64,000 nucleotides of DNA from Kitasatospora xanthocidica (GTDB lineage Bacteria > Actinomycetota > Actinomycetes > Streptomycetales > Streptomycetaceae), in the NCBI RefSeq assembly GCF_014656195.1, contig NZ_BNBY01000019.1, positions 62,722 through 126,721 of the forward strand. The letters are read 5' to 3'. Shown here piece by piece: positions 1-7,972 of this stretch. Within the stretch, counting starts at the first letter, position 1. The number at the start of each line of letters is the position of its first letter. A program made the position numbers and the translations under genes. A model generated the notes under the pieces. The model worked only from the letters and a program-made list of their open reading frames with translations, was not told where the DNA came from and did no database searches.

Positions 1-21
1 GGACGACCGTCGAGGTCGTCC
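1..21. terminator. GC-rich hairpin at the left edge
   Basis: Arms GGACGACC and GGTCGTCC pair perfectly around a 5-base loop. It lies at the very edge, so whether it ends a gene outside the window cannot be seen. A plus-strand reading frame continues through it to a stop at 49-51 and could be the tail of an upstream gene, but this is unsupported. Confidence 0.3.
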
Positions 22-57
22 GGCCCCGGCGGTTCCGTGTCCGGCTCCTGAGAACGG

Positions 58-552
58 TCAGTGAGGCCGGTCGTCCGGGCCCGTGTTCAGCCAGGCGCCG
101 ATCCTGGGCAGGGCCTCGGGGCCGCTGTCCTCCTCCACCGACGCGGCGAGGTCCGCGATCGTGACGGCGGCCAGCGACGCGCGCCACGCCGCGTCGGCGG
201 CTCCCATCGCCCGGGCGATCGGGCACCGCTTCGTGCACTGCTCCGGCGGCGTCCCCAGCGGTCCGCGCTGGCGTATCTCGGTGCAGACGAACGCGGGGTT
301 CGCCCCGTCGACGGCCTGCACCACGTCCAGCAGGCTGACCTCCTCGGGCTTCCTGGTGAGGACGTAGCCGCCGGTCTTGCCCTGGATCGAGTGCACCAGG
401 CCCGCGCGGGACAGCGCCTGCATCTGCTTGGCCAGGTAGCTCGGCGACACGTCGTGCAGCGCGGCCAGCCGGGCCGCCGGCACCGGATCACCGGCCGCGG
501 TCAGCACCACGCAGCAGTGCAGCGCCCACTCCACGCCACCGGACAGTTTCAT
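58..552 (-). CDS. Rrf2-family transcriptional regulator
   Basis: A 164-residue winged-helix regulator of the Rrf2 family. It starts MKLSGGVEWALHC, has a recognition region around SPSYLAKQMQALSRAGLV (about residues 29-46) and the family wing GKTGGYVL. Three cysteines sit in the C-terminal half (FVC, then EQCTKRC), but their spacing differs from the Fe-S ligand pattern of IscR and NsrR, so cluster binding is only possible. The start was placed at the ATG that begins the conserved N-terminus; an open frame upstream runs through the operator and is not family-like. It is divergent from the NAD(P)-binding gene at 659, with a palindromic site between them. By analogy with the Bacillus YwnA/YwnB arrangement it probably represses that neighbour and itself. 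Confidence 0.88.
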   Translation of the reverse strand: MKLSGGVEWALHCCVVLTAAGDPVPAARLAALHDVSPSYLAKQMQALSRAGLVHSIQGKTGGYVLTRKPEEVSLLDVVQAVDGANPAFVCTEIRQRGPLGTPPEQCTKRCPIARAMGAADAAWRASLAAVTIADLAASVEEDSGPEALPRIGAWLNTGPDDRPH

Positions 553-578
553 GCCACCTCCACTTGACTCGGACACAG

Positions 579-615
579 GATATCCGAGTAATATCTCGGA
601 TATCAGGTATCCGAG
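579..615. promoter_or_regulatory. Probable Rrf2 operator, three half-sites
   Basis: GATATCCGAG at 579-588 and CTCGGATATC at 595-604 form a perfect 10-base inverted repeat with a 6-base spacer. A third half-site, TATCCGAG, lies at 608-615. It sits between the divergent Rrf2 and NAD(P)-binding genes and is distinctly more AT-rich than its surroundings. Assignment to the adjacent Rrf2 protein is inferred from position. Confidence 0.75.
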
Positions 616-658
616 TTTGCGGGGGCTCGGCTCACGGACTCGCGAAGGAAGGCGCACC

Positions 659-1390
659 ATGAAGATCACCGTCATCGGCACCGGACTCATCGGCTCGCAG
701 TTCGCCACCGAGCTGACCGCACGAGGCCACGAGGTCACCGCCGCGTCCCTGTCGTCCGGCGTCGACCTGCTCACCGGGGCCGGCCTCGACGGCGCGCTCG
801 CCGGCGCGGAGGCAGTGGTGAACGTGACCAACTCCCCCACGTTCGACGAGAAGTCGATCGAGTTCTTCCGGACCACGGTGGGCAACCTCCTCGCCGCGGG
901 CGAGCGGGCCGGCGTACGCCACCAGGTGGTCCTGTCCATCGTCGGCGTGGACCAGGTCCCCGAACTGGACTACTACCGCGCCAAGACGCTCCAGGAAGAG
1001 CTGCTGCGCAACGGTCCGACGCCCTACTCGATCGTGCGCGCCACCCAGTTCTTCGAGTTCATGGAGCCGACCATGTCGTGGACCTCGGACGAGACCGCGG
1101 TGCGGCTGCCAGCGACGCCGCTCCAGCCGATCGCCAGCCGCGACATCGTCGACGTCCTCGCGGACGTGGCCACCGGCACGCCGCTCGACGGGATCCTCGA
1201 CATCGCGGGCCCCGACACGTTCACGCTCGACGAGATCGGCCGCATGACGCTGGCCGCGCGGGGCGACCGGCGCCCCGTCGTCGTCGACGACCAGGCCGGC
1301 CTGTTCGCCGCCGTCCACGGAGACGTCCTCACCCCGGGCCCCGGCGCCCGCCTGGCACCGACCCGCTACCAGGACTGGCTCAAGGGCTGA
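659..1390 (+). CDS. NAD(P)-binding SDR/NmrA-like oxidoreductase
   Basis: A 243-residue atypical short-chain dehydrogenase of the NmrA-like group. It opens with a Rossmann motif GTGLIGSQ (residues 7-14), followed by VVNVTNSPTF and later YYRAKTLQEELL, where the Tyr-x3-Lys of the SDR active site is retained as YRAK. The ATG at 659 follows a GAAGGAAGG ribosome site; the longer open frame starts inside the operator. The gene is divergent from the Rrf2 regulator and probably controlled by it. Proteins of this type often handle quinones, redox stress or small carbonyls; the substrate is not visible. It ends at a strong hairpin shared with the convergent gene. Confidence 0.88.
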   Translation: MKITVIGTGLIGSQFATELTARGHEVTAASLSSGVDLLTGAGLDGALAGAEAVVNVTNSPTFDEKSIEFFRTTVGNLLAAGERAGVRHQVVLSIVGVDQVPELDYYRAKTLQEELLRNGPTPYSIVRATQFFEFMEPTMSWTSDETAVRLPATPLQPIASRDIVDVLADVATGTPLDGILDIAGPDTFTLDEIGRMTLAARGDRRPVVVDDQAGLFAAVHGDVLTPGPGARLAPTRYQDWLKG

Positions 1391-1439
1391 CACTCCCGGC
1401 GGCGCGCGGAACGGCGCCGCACACCACGGGCACTCCGGA

Positions 1440-1480
1440 CCGGGCAGGGCGCGCTGGGTTGTCGAGCGCGCCCCGCCCGG
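1440..1480. terminator. Bidirectional terminator hairpin
   Basis: Sixteen-base arms at 1440-1455 and 1465-1480, with a single mismatch and a 9-base loop, lie between convergent genes ending at 1390 and 1502. Confidence 0.7.
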
Positions 1481-1501
1481 CCGGGCAGGGGATTCCAGGG
1501 T

Positions 1502-1792
1502 TTACGGCTGTCCCGGGTCGTTGGGGTGGGGTTCGAGGGCGGTCACGGTGAGGGTCATCCACGGGCGCAGCGGGAGGGTGCCGAGCACCTCGTCGTGCAG
1601 CTCGCGCTCGTCGGCGGCGCGCCAGAGGCCGATGCTCCGCAGTTCGCCGACCGGGCGCCAGAGGCGGGCCAGGTGGCCGGCGGCGGCGAGTTCGCGGGCG
1701 CGGACGGCTTCGGCGGCCCGGCGGCGGTCGACCTCGGCGGGGGCGGTGCCGTCGGGCACGGTGGTGGTGATCTCGACCAGGAACTCGCGCAT
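1502..1792 (-). CDS. Muconolactone delta-isomerase-like protein
   Basis: A 96-residue protein starting MREFLVEITTTVPDGT, with the compact alpha/beta barrel pattern of muconolactone isomerases (a decameric ferredoxin-like fold). The conserved stretches LAAAGHLARLWRP and LWRAADERELHDEVL, then LPLRPWMTLTVTALEPHP, fit the family along its whole length. True CatC works in the beta-ketoadipate pathway, but no cat or pca partner genes are nearby. This is therefore more likely a stand-alone paralogue of the kind common in actinomycetes. An ATG start fits the family; hairpins lie both upstream (1839-1860) and downstream. Confidence 0.85.
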   Translation of the reverse strand: MREFLVEITTTVPDGTAPAEVDRRRAAEAVRARELAAAGHLARLWRPVGELRSIGLWRAADERELHDEVLGTLPLRPWMTLTVTALEPHPNDPGQP

Positions 1793-1838
1793 CGGACTCC
1801 TCGCTGGACGCCCCGGCGAAGGGCCGGGGTGCTGTGGG

Positions 1839-1860
1839 GTGCGCCGCGGTTCCGGCGCAC
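1839..1860. repeat. Small inverted repeat upstream of the isomerase-like gene
   Basis: GTGCGCCG and CGGCGCAC pair around a 6-base loop, 47 bases upstream of the start at 1792. It could be a regulatory site or a hairpin; no regulator can be assigned. Confidence 0.35.
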
Positions 1861-1948
1861 CGTCGTGACCTCATGGTGCGTCGGAGCCGGCGGGGACGCC
1901 ACGAGCGGCGGGGCTGGCTGGCCGGTGCGCCGGCCGTGCTCGACCTGC

Positions 1949-1991
1949 GCCGTGCCCACCGCGGCCGGGGCACGGCGGCGGTGGGCACGGC
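1949..1991. terminator. Terminator of the VOC gene
   Basis: Perfect 14-base arms at 1949-1962 and 1978-1991 enclose a 15-base loop, immediately downstream of the minus-strand stop at 1998. Confidence 0.7.
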
Positions 1992-1997
1992 GGCCGG

Positions 1998-2960
1998 TCA
2001 GCGGTCGGTGTGGACCCCCGCGGTGTGGACCTCCGCGGTGTAGCCGCCCGGGAACCGCACCATCGCGCTGTCCCGGCCGCCGGCGGAGACCGGTCCCCAC
2101 AGCACGGACGCCCCGGCGGCCTTCGCCCGCGCCAGGGTGGCGCCGAGGTCCGCCACGCCGTAGCCGGTGAGCTCGCGGCCGAAGGGGTACGGCAGGTGGC
2201 CGTCCGTCACGGCGACCGTCGTGGTGCCGAAGCCGGAGGTGAGGCGCAGCAGCCGGTAGGTGGTGCCGGGCAGTCCGATCGCGGCGCCGTCGGCACGGCG
2301 GTCGTCGGAGACGATCCGTCCGCCGGTGAAGGGGAGGAAGCTGCGCAGGAAGGCGCCGACCTCGTCCGGTGACAGGTAGAGCCGGTTCTCCGGCACGCTG
2401 GCCAGTTCGGGGTAGGACGGCGGCGTGGTGTGCACGTAGAGCTGGGCGTTGACCCCGCCGGGGAACCGGATGACGGCGTCGCGGCCGATCGGGTCGGCGA
2501 AGGGTGCCACGGTCACGGCGGCGCCGTCGGCCCGGGCGGCGCGGACGGCCTGGTCGAGGTCGGTGACCAGCCAGCCGGTGCGCTCGGTGCCGAACGGGTA
2601 CGGGACGGGCGTGGTGAAGTCGAACACGGACAGCGTGCCGACCGGGGAGATCACCAGCTCGGAGAGCGTCCGGCTGGGCGTGGGCGTCACCTGTGTGGCG
2701 TTCGGCCCGATCGTCGTCCCGCCGAAGGTGGCCACCCAACTGGCCGCGAACGCCTGCTCGGTGCCCGGTTCGACGTACACGTGGGTGGAGTCGTACTGCG
2801 GGCCGACGGCCAACTGCCGGTGCGAGGCGGTCGGCGTGGCCTGGGTGCCCTGGGCCAGTGAGGCGGTGGGGACCGCCGTCAGCGCGACGATGGCCGCCAC
2901 CAGCAGGACCAGCCGTCGGGTGAGGCGTCGGGTCAGGCGTCGGGTCGGGCGTCGTTTCAT
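1998..2960 (-). CDS. Secreted two-module VOC/glyoxalase-like protein
   Basis: A 320-residue protein with an Arg-rich n-region and a hydrophobic stretch at about residues 18-36 (VLLVAAIVALTAVPTASLAQG-like), so probably exported. The mature part contains two vicinal-oxygen-chelate-like halves, each with the sequence PYPFG followed by a glyoxalase-type strand pattern (around residues 110-155 and 235-310). No complete metal-ligand set is obvious, and the substrate is unknown. The N-terminal Arg-Arg-Leu repeats come from an in-frame direct repeat in the DNA at about 2915-2955, so the true start could be internal to it. VOC proteins with a signal sequence are unusual. A terminator follows at 1949-1991. 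Confidence 0.72.
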   Translation of the reverse strand: MKRRPTRRLTRRLTRRLVLLVAAIVALTAVPTASLAQGTQATPTASHRQLAVGPQYDSTHVYVEPGTEQAFAASWVATFGGTTIGPNATQVTPTPSRTLSELVISPVGTLSVFDFTTPVPYPFGTERTGWLVTDLDQAVRAARADGAAVTVAPFADPIGRDAVIRFPGGVNAQLYVHTTPPSYPELASVPENRLYLSPDEVGAFLRSFLPFTGGRIVSDDRRADGAAIGLPGTTYRLLRLTSGFGTTTVAVTDGHLPYPFGRELTGYGVADLGATLARAKAAGASVLWGPVSAGGRDSAMVRFPGGYTAEVHTAGVHTDR

Positions 2961-3058
2961 CGGGTGACCTCCCGGTCATGGTGCGCACCCGGCCTCCGAG
3001 CGAGGGACACACCGGGCGCGCGGTTGTCGTGGGTACCTTTCAGGCCGGTCCCCGCCGT

Positions 3059-3784
3059 TCAGCCCGTCGGCGCGGCCCAGGGCGCGTCGGGGGCCGAGAC
3101 CCGGTGGGCGGCCACCGCGGTGGCCAGGAGCAGCAGGGCGGCGAGGGCGAGGGCCGCGGCGAGCGGTCCGTTCAGGACCAGGGCCGCGCCCGCGAGGCCG
3201 CCGAGCAGCATCGCCAGCGCGGAGAGGATCCGGCGCCCCGGCCGCGGTGCCGCGCCGCCGGCCGGGGTCGAGTCGGCGGCGAGGCCGGTCAGGGTGAGGG
3301 TGAGGACGGTGGTGGTCAGGTCGGGTACGGCGAGCCTCCGGACCACCGCGTTCTGCAGCCCCATGGCCAGGCCCAGCAGGACGATCAGGGCGTAGTCGGC
3401 GCCGCCGTCCGCGATCGCGGCGGTGACGGCGGCGCCGGCGGTGAGGACGGTCTGGGTGCCGGTGGCCGCGGTCAGCAGGCGCCCGCGGTGGGCCGCCAGT
3501 CGGCTGCCGAGCCGTCCGCCGGCGAGCGCGCCGGTCAGGAACGCCGCAAGGGAGACCAGCGAGGCGGTGGCCGACAGGCCCGGGGCGCCCGCCAGGGCGA
3601 AGCCGAGGAAGACCACGTTGCCGGTCATGTTGGCCACGAAGACGTGGCCGAGGCCCAGGTAGCTCACCGCGTCGACCACCCCGGTGGTGACCGTCAGCAG
3701 CAGCATCAGCGGCGGCAGCGGACCGTGTCGGTCGGTGCGCGGCGGGGCGACGGCCCGCAGGGCGTCAGTCAGCAGGGCGCGCAC
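3059..3784 (-). CDS. YoaK/DUF1275 family membrane protein
   Basis: A 241-residue integral membrane protein of the YoaK (DUF1275) family, with six or so hydrophobic segments. Its N-terminal segment contains TTGVVDAVSYLGLGHVFVANMTGNVV, whose core GHVFVANMTGN is the family signature. A central AMGLQNAVVRR motif is also typical. The function is unknown in the family. The GTG start lies 20 bases inside the end of the upstream DoxX gene, so the two are probably translationally coupled. Sharing a transcript with the DoxX and isochorismatase genes suggests a membrane partner in stress or detoxification, but this is inference. Confidence 0.85.
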   Translation of the reverse strand: MRALLTDALRAVAPPRTDRHGPLPPLMLLLTVTTGVVDAVSYLGLGHVFVANMTGNVVFLGFALAGAPGLSATASLVSLAAFLTGALAGGRLGSRLAAHRGRLLTAATGTQTVLTAGAAVTAAIADGGADYALIVLLGLAMGLQNAVVRRLAVPDLTTTVLTLTLTGLAADSTPAGGAAPRPGRRILSALAMLLGGLAGAALVLNGPLAAALALAALLLLATAVAAHRVSAPDAPWAAPTG

Positions 3785-4289
3785 TGGCGGTGGCCTCCTC
3801 GGGCGTGGGCGGGCGGTGCAGGGCGAGCCGGGTGAGCAGCCCGCTCGCCGGGCCGAGCACCAGGGCCGCGACCGACAGCCAGAGCGGCCAGGCGCTCAGG
3901 CCGGCGGCGTGGTCCACGGACCAGCGGCCCGGGCCGGTGAGGGCGAGCGCTCCCGTGACGACGACCAGTACCAGCGGGTACTCGTAGCCGTCGTCCTGCA
4001 CCCAGAGCCCGTGCGGCAGCTTGACGGTGATCGCCACCGTCATCACGCCCATGGCGACCATGGCCGCCGGCGGCGTGAGCGCGCCCAGGGCCAGGAACAG
4101 GCCCGAACCGATCTGCCCGGCGCCCGCGGCGAGCGCGGTGAGCGCCCCGCCGCGGAAGCCGTCGTGCCGGAACTCCTCGGTGCCGCCGGCGAGGCCGCGG
4201 CCGCCGAGGCGGTGGCTCACCTTCTGTGTTCCGTGTCCGGCGATGAGCAGGCCCACCACCACGCGGAGGATCAGCAGTCCGGTATCCAT
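3765..4289 (-). CDS. DoxX family membrane protein
   Basis: A 174-residue four-helix membrane protein of the DoxX family. The first helix carries LLILRVVVGLLIAGHGTQK, followed by a short loop, and then IGSGLFLALGALTPPAAMVAMGVM. DoxX proteins are linked to redox balance and thiol stress in actinobacteria, often together with oxidoreductases. The ATG at 4289 follows a spacer of 48 bases after the isochorismatase gene. Its 3-prime end overlaps the YoaK-like gene by 20 bases, pointing to one operon. Confidence 0.87.
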   Translation of the reverse strand: MDTGLLILRVVVGLLIAGHGTQKVSHRLGGRGLAGGTEEFRHDGFRGGALTALAAGAGQIGSGLFLALGALTPPAAMVAMGVMTVAITVKLPHGLWVQDDGYEYPLVLVVVTGALALTGPGRWSVDHAAGLSAWPLWLSVAALVLGPASGLLTRLALHRPPTPEEATASARPAD

Positions 4290-4337
4290 CGTGTCCTGTC
4301 CCTGGTCCCTGTTCTGATGCGGTGTCGCCGGAGCGGG

Positions 4338-5000
4338 TCAGCCGGCGGCGTGCTCGCCGATGACGGCCTGGGCGTAGACGACCCCGAGGCCGTACGCGCC
4401 GGCGTGCTCCTTGACGATCTCCATGACGGCGCCGTAGGTCTCCGTCCGGGCCCAGTCACGCTGGAGTTCGAGCAGCACCTGGACCCAGGTGACCGGCACC
4501 GCGCCGGCCTGGGTCATCCGCTGGACGGCGTGCTCGTGGGCCTGCGGGGAGACGCCGCCGGAGGCGTCGGTGACGACGTAGACCTCGTAGCCCTGGTCGA
4601 TCATCGACAGGACCGGCAGGACCAGGCAGACCTCGGTCCACAGGCCGGCGATGACGACCTTGCCGCGCCCGGTGGCCTTGACCGCCTCGACGACCGCCTC
4701 GTCCTCCCAGGCGTTCATCGAGGTGCGGTCGAGGATCTCGGCCTTGGGGAAGACCGCGGCCAGCTGCGGCAGCAGCGGGCCGGAGAAGGACTCGGCGGCG
4801 ACGGTGGTCAGCACGGCGGGCACGTCGAAGGCGCGGGCGGCCTTGGCGAGGCCGACGGTGGCGTTGATGATCGCGGTGCGGTCGCCGCTGCCGGTGCCGA
4901 AGAACATCTGCGGCTGGTGGTCCACGAACAGCACCACGGCGTTGTCGGGGGTCAGCAGGTCGGGGCTGGGGGTGGCGCGGACCTGGGTGAGGTCGACCAT
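4338..5000 (-). CDS. Isochorismatase-superfamily hydrolase (YcaC-like)
   Basis: A 220-residue cysteine hydrolase of the isochorismatase superfamily. The Asp-Lys-Cys triad is visible as D27 in VVLFVDHQP, K86 in FPKAEILDRT and C125 in GLWTEVCLVLP. Length and motifs are closest to the YcaC-like subgroup, whose substrates are poorly known. It follows the amidohydrolase gene at 5079-7010, with 78 bases between, and precedes the DoxX and YoaK-like genes, so the four may be co-transcribed. An amidase-like pair acting on amide substrates is a reasonable guess but not shown. Confidence 0.88.
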   Translation of the reverse strand: MVDLTQVRATPSPDLLTPDNAVVLFVDHQPQMFFGTGSGDRTAIINATVGLAKAARAFDVPAVLTTVAAESFSGPLLPQLAAVFPKAEILDRTSMNAWEDEAVVEAVKATGRGKVVIAGLWTEVCLVLPVLSMIDQGYEVYVVTDASGGVSPQAHEHAVQRMTQAGAVPVTWVQVLLELQRDWARTETYGAVMEIVKEHAGAYGLGVVYAQAVIGEHAAG

Positions 5001-5078
5001 GACGGGGTTCCCTTCGGTTGTTTCGGTGAGTCCCCCGCGCGGTGGTCCGCGCGGGGCTGGGGCAGGTGGTGAAAGTGG

Positions 5079-7010
5079 TCAGAGGAGGAAGCAGGGGTCG
5101 AACGGCTGGTGCTGTCCGGCCGCGAGACCGCGTTCGACGCGCCACCGGCGGTGCAGCTCGGACTCGGCGACGACCTCGCCGAGCAGCTCCGCCTGGCGGG
5201 CGCCCGCGGCGGAGGTGCTGCCGGAGGTGCTGCCGGAGATACGGCCCGAAGTACCGCCCGGGGGACGGCCGGAGGCCTGGTAGCCGCCGAAGTGGGCGAC
5301 CGGGCTCCAGTCCGGGCTGACCGCCGGGAGTTCCTCGTCCATGCCCTCGTACTCGGCCGCCGCGTGGACGATCCGGCCGCCGACGACGGTGAGCAGGGAC
5401 TCGATGGCCGGGATGTCCGGCTCGGGCACGGTGAAGTAGTCCTCGGACAGGACCGCCAGGTCGCCGTAACAGCCGGGCCGCAGCACACTCTTGACGTCCT
5501 GCTCGCCGGTGAGCGCGGCGCCCGCCGTGGTGTACATCGCGAGCGCGGTCGCCCGGTCCACCCGGTTCTGCGGCGGCCGGATCGCCAGGCCGCCGACCGT
5601 GCGGCCGGAGACCAGCCAGTGCAGGGCGACCCACGGGTTGTACGAGGACACCCGGGTGGCGTCGGTGCCGGCCGCGACGGCCAGCCCGCGGTCCAGCATC
5701 GCGCGGATCGGCGGCGCCTCGGCGGCCGCGCCGAAGCCGTACCGGCGGGTGAACGCCTCGCCCTGGAAGGAGAGCCGGTTCTGCACCGAGAGCGAGCCGC
5801 CGAGCGCCGCGATCCGGTCGAGGCTCTCCGGGGAGACGGTCTCCGCGTGGTCGAACAGCCACCGGTTGCCGGCCGGGAAGAGGCCCTCGGCGGCCAGCTT
5901 CTCGAACACCGCGAGGTCGCGCCGGATCGTCTCGTCGTAGGTCGCGTGCAGCCGGAAGCCCCAGCCGTTCTCCATGAGCAGCCGGACGGCCTTCTCGAAC
6001 TCGGCTTCGTAGCCTTCGAGTTCGGGCCGGGGTTCGGCGAAGTTCTCGAAGTCGGCGGCGGCCCAGGTGAGGTTCTCGCCGGCGCCGTTCAGCCGCAGCC
6101 ACTCGTCGCCGTCCCCCGGGCGGACCGTCTCGATCCACCGGGCGAGGTCGTCCAGTTCCTGGCCCGCGGTCTGCGGGAACAGGTGGTAGGCGATGCGCAG
6201 TGAGAGCAGCCCCTCGCGGGCGAGTTCGGTCACCGTGGCGTAGTTCTCGGGGAAGTTCTGGAACCCGCCGGCGGCGTCGATCGCCGAGGTCAGCCCGAAG
6301 CGGTTCAGCTCGCGCAGGAAGTGCCGGGTGGACGTCCGGCGGTCCTCGCCCTCCAACACCGGGGCCTTGGCCAGCGTGGAGTAGAGGACCAGGGCACTCG
6401 GGGCGGCCAGCAGCATGCCGTTGGGCTCGCCGCCGCGGCCCCGGACGATCCGGCCGCCCCTCGGGTCGGGGGTGTCCCGGGTGTAGCCGGCGGCCTTCAA
6501 CGCCGCGCGGTTGAGGATCGCCGACTGGTAGAGGTGCAGGACGAACACCGGGGTGTCCGGCGCGGCCTCGTTCAGCTCGGCGGGCGTCGGCAGCCGCCGC
6601 TCGGCGAACTGCTCCGCCGACCAGCCGCCCACCACCCGCACCCACTGCCCCGCGGGGGTGCGGGCGGCCTGCTCCCGCAGCATCGCCAGGGCCTGGCGCA
6701 GCGAGGTGACGCCGTCCCAGCGCAGCTCCAGGACGTAGTTGAGGCCGCCCCGGATCACGTGCAGGTGCGCGTCGTTGAGCCCGGGCACCACGCGCCGCCC
6801 GAGGGCGTCCACCACGGTGGTGGCCGGTCCGATGAGCGGGGCGACGTCCGCGTCGTCCCCGACGGCGGTGATCAGGCCGTCGCGGACGGCGAGGGCGCCG
6901 GCCTGTGGACGGCGGGCGTCCCCGGTGTAGATCTTCGCGTTGCGGACGACGACGTCGGCGGCGTCGTCGACCGCGCGGGGAACCAGCCCGCCGACCGGCA
7001 TTGCAGGCAC
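5079..7010 (-). CDS. YtcJ-like metal-dependent amidohydrolase
   Basis: A 643-residue member of the amidohydrolase_3 group (YtcJ-like), predicted to be cytoplasmic. It has an N-terminal beta-sandwich segment (VVVRNAKIYTGDA), the metal-binding HxH as NDAHLHV, further ligands around FDHAETVSP, and the C-terminal metal Asp in AAGTDATRVS. The GTG at 7010 is chosen because an AGGAGG lies 8 bases upstream; the ATG at 7001 would be too far from it. The C-terminus after about residue 600 is Gly/Ser-rich, from a short in-frame repeat (GSTSGSTS). It heads the series that continues with isochorismatase, DoxX and YoaK-like genes. The substrate is unknown. Confidence 0.87.
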   Translation of the reverse strand: MPAMPVGGLVPRAVDDAADVVVRNAKIYTGDARRPQAGALAVRDGLITAVGDDADVAPLIGPATTVVDALGRRVVPGLNDAHLHVIRGGLNYVLELRWDGVTSLRQALAMLREQAARTPAGQWVRVVGGWSAEQFAERRLPTPAELNEAAPDTPVFVLHLYQSAILNRAALKAAGYTRDTPDPRGGRIVRGRGGEPNGMLLAAPSALVLYSTLAKAPVLEGEDRRTSTRHFLRELNRFGLTSAIDAAGGFQNFPENYATVTELAREGLLSLRIAYHLFPQTAGQELDDLARWIETVRPGDGDEWLRLNGAGENLTWAAADFENFAEPRPELEGYEAEFEKAVRLLMENGWGFRLHATYDETIRRDLAVFEKLAAEGLFPAGNRWLFDHAETVSPESLDRIAALGGSLSVQNRLSFQGEAFTRRYGFGAAAEAPPIRAMLDRGLAVAAGTDATRVSSYNPWVALHWLVSGRTVGGLAIRPPQNRVDRATALAMYTTAGAALTGEQDVKSVLRPGCYGDLAVLSEDYFTVPEPDIPAIESLLTVVGGRIVHAAAEYEGMDEELPAVSPDWSPVAHFGGYQASGRPPGGTSGRISGSTSGSTSAAGARQAELLGEVVAESELHRRWRVERGLAAGQHQPFDPCFLL

Positions 7011-7412
7011 CTCGACAACCTCCTGTGACGGGTTCGGGCCGCCGCACCGGTGCGGGCGGCGACGTGGATGTCCGAGCGGGCGGAGGTCACGGGCCCGTCC
7101 CGCTCGGACACATGACAGGACGTTAGGTCGGCGGTCCGTACCGGACTTGGCTCCCAGCGCACCGTCTCCGTTCCGACAGCGCACCGCCCCACGGTGCGCT
7201 GTGGAGCGATGCGCCGTCGGGCGGTGTTTCGTCGGCGGACTCGCCTTCGGACGGCCCCCCGGACGTCGCGGGTCACCCCCGGCGTCGGCAAGGGTCGCTC
7301 AACTCGTCAGCCCCCGTGGGATGTTGCTCACCCGGAGGTCGATCGGGGGCATGTTGAGCGCTACCCTGAGCCACGACTCCGATGAGCGGGATCGGCCCTC
7401 GGGGGTGCCGGG
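7011..7412. promoter_or_regulatory. Intergenic region with an inverted repeat upstream of the amidohydrolase
   Basis: No gene is evident. Perfect 10-base arms ACAGCGCACC (7176-7185) and GGTGCGCTGT (7193-7202), with a 7-base spacer, are accompanied by a third half-site AGCGCACCG near 7155-7163. A second, looser palindrome around 7298-7356 shares GCTCAAC and GTTGAGC ends. These probably regulate the minus-strand operon, but no regulator gene is adjacent. Confidence 0.5.
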
Positions 7413-7787
7413 TCAGCCGGCCGGGCCGGGCCGGGTGCCCGGTGGCGGCAGTTCGAGCAGGGCCCTGGCGCGGCGCTCCGTCAGGATCGGGATGAACGCC
7501 CGGACCTTGGCGTCGCGCAGTTCGGCGTAGGCGCCCGCGACGAGGGCGTCCACGGTGGCGGGGTCGGCCGCGGGGTGAGCGGACTTGAGCCGGGTGGCGA
7601 CCAGCCGCATCGCCTCCGCGTCCTCGGGCGAGGCCCAGGTCACGGTCGCCACGTCCGCCGCGACAGCCACGTCCGACACGTCCGGCCGCGGCAGGTCCGG
7701 TCGGCCGCCCAGTCCTCCACCGCCGCCGTCCGCACCGAGCCCACGCCCCTTCGCATCCGCCTGAGAGCCGACCCCCGTCTCCAGCAT
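7413..7787 (-). CDS. Small three-helix-bundle domain protein
   Basis: Up to 124 residues. The last 65 or so (MRLVATRLKSAHPAAD... then AYAELRDAKVRAFIPILTERRARALLE) match the pattern of the short actinobacterial three-helix-bundle dimerisation proteins. In these a VRDFVP-like turn precedes the last helix. The N-terminal third is Gly/Asp-rich and low in complexity, so translation may start later, near the Met at about 7605. The role of the family is unknown. No partner gene is apparent: the neighbours on both sides are divergent or separately controlled. Confidence 0.55.
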   Translation of the reverse strand: MLETGVGSQADAKGRGLGADGGGGGLGGRPDLPRPDVSDVAVAADVATVTWASPEDAEAMRLVATRLKSAHPAADPATVDALVAGAYAELRDAKVRAFIPILTERRARALLELPPPGTRPGPAG

Positions 7788-7890
7788 TCTCCGACTGCCC
7801 GGACCGGAGCGCCTGCCGGTGCCGGGTAGCGCTCACTCCCACGCCCGGATCGGCCACCGCCGCCGTGACGGGACCCACCGCGCTTGAGAA

Positions 7891-7938
7891 ACGGACCAGC
7901 GGTCCGTATGCTACGAATCAAAGCGGACCGTTGGTCCG
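7891..7938. promoter_or_regulatory. Tandem TetR-type operators
   Basis: Two palindromes of the form CGGACC-N3-GGTCCG lie at 7892-7906 and 7924-7938. Their centres are 32 bases apart, about three helical turns. They precede the SnoaL-like/NmrA-like operon. The TetR gene at 9427, just downstream of that operon, is the obvious candidate regulator. This form is well known for TetR-family operators in streptomycetes. Confidence 0.75.
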
Positions 7939-7972
7939 TTTCATGCCGTCGAGCAGAACGGAAACCTTGACC

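Noticed and set aside
1502-1792. A beta-ketoadipate pathway cluster around the muconolactone-isomerase-like gene
   Set aside because: No catA, catB or pca genes are present nearby.
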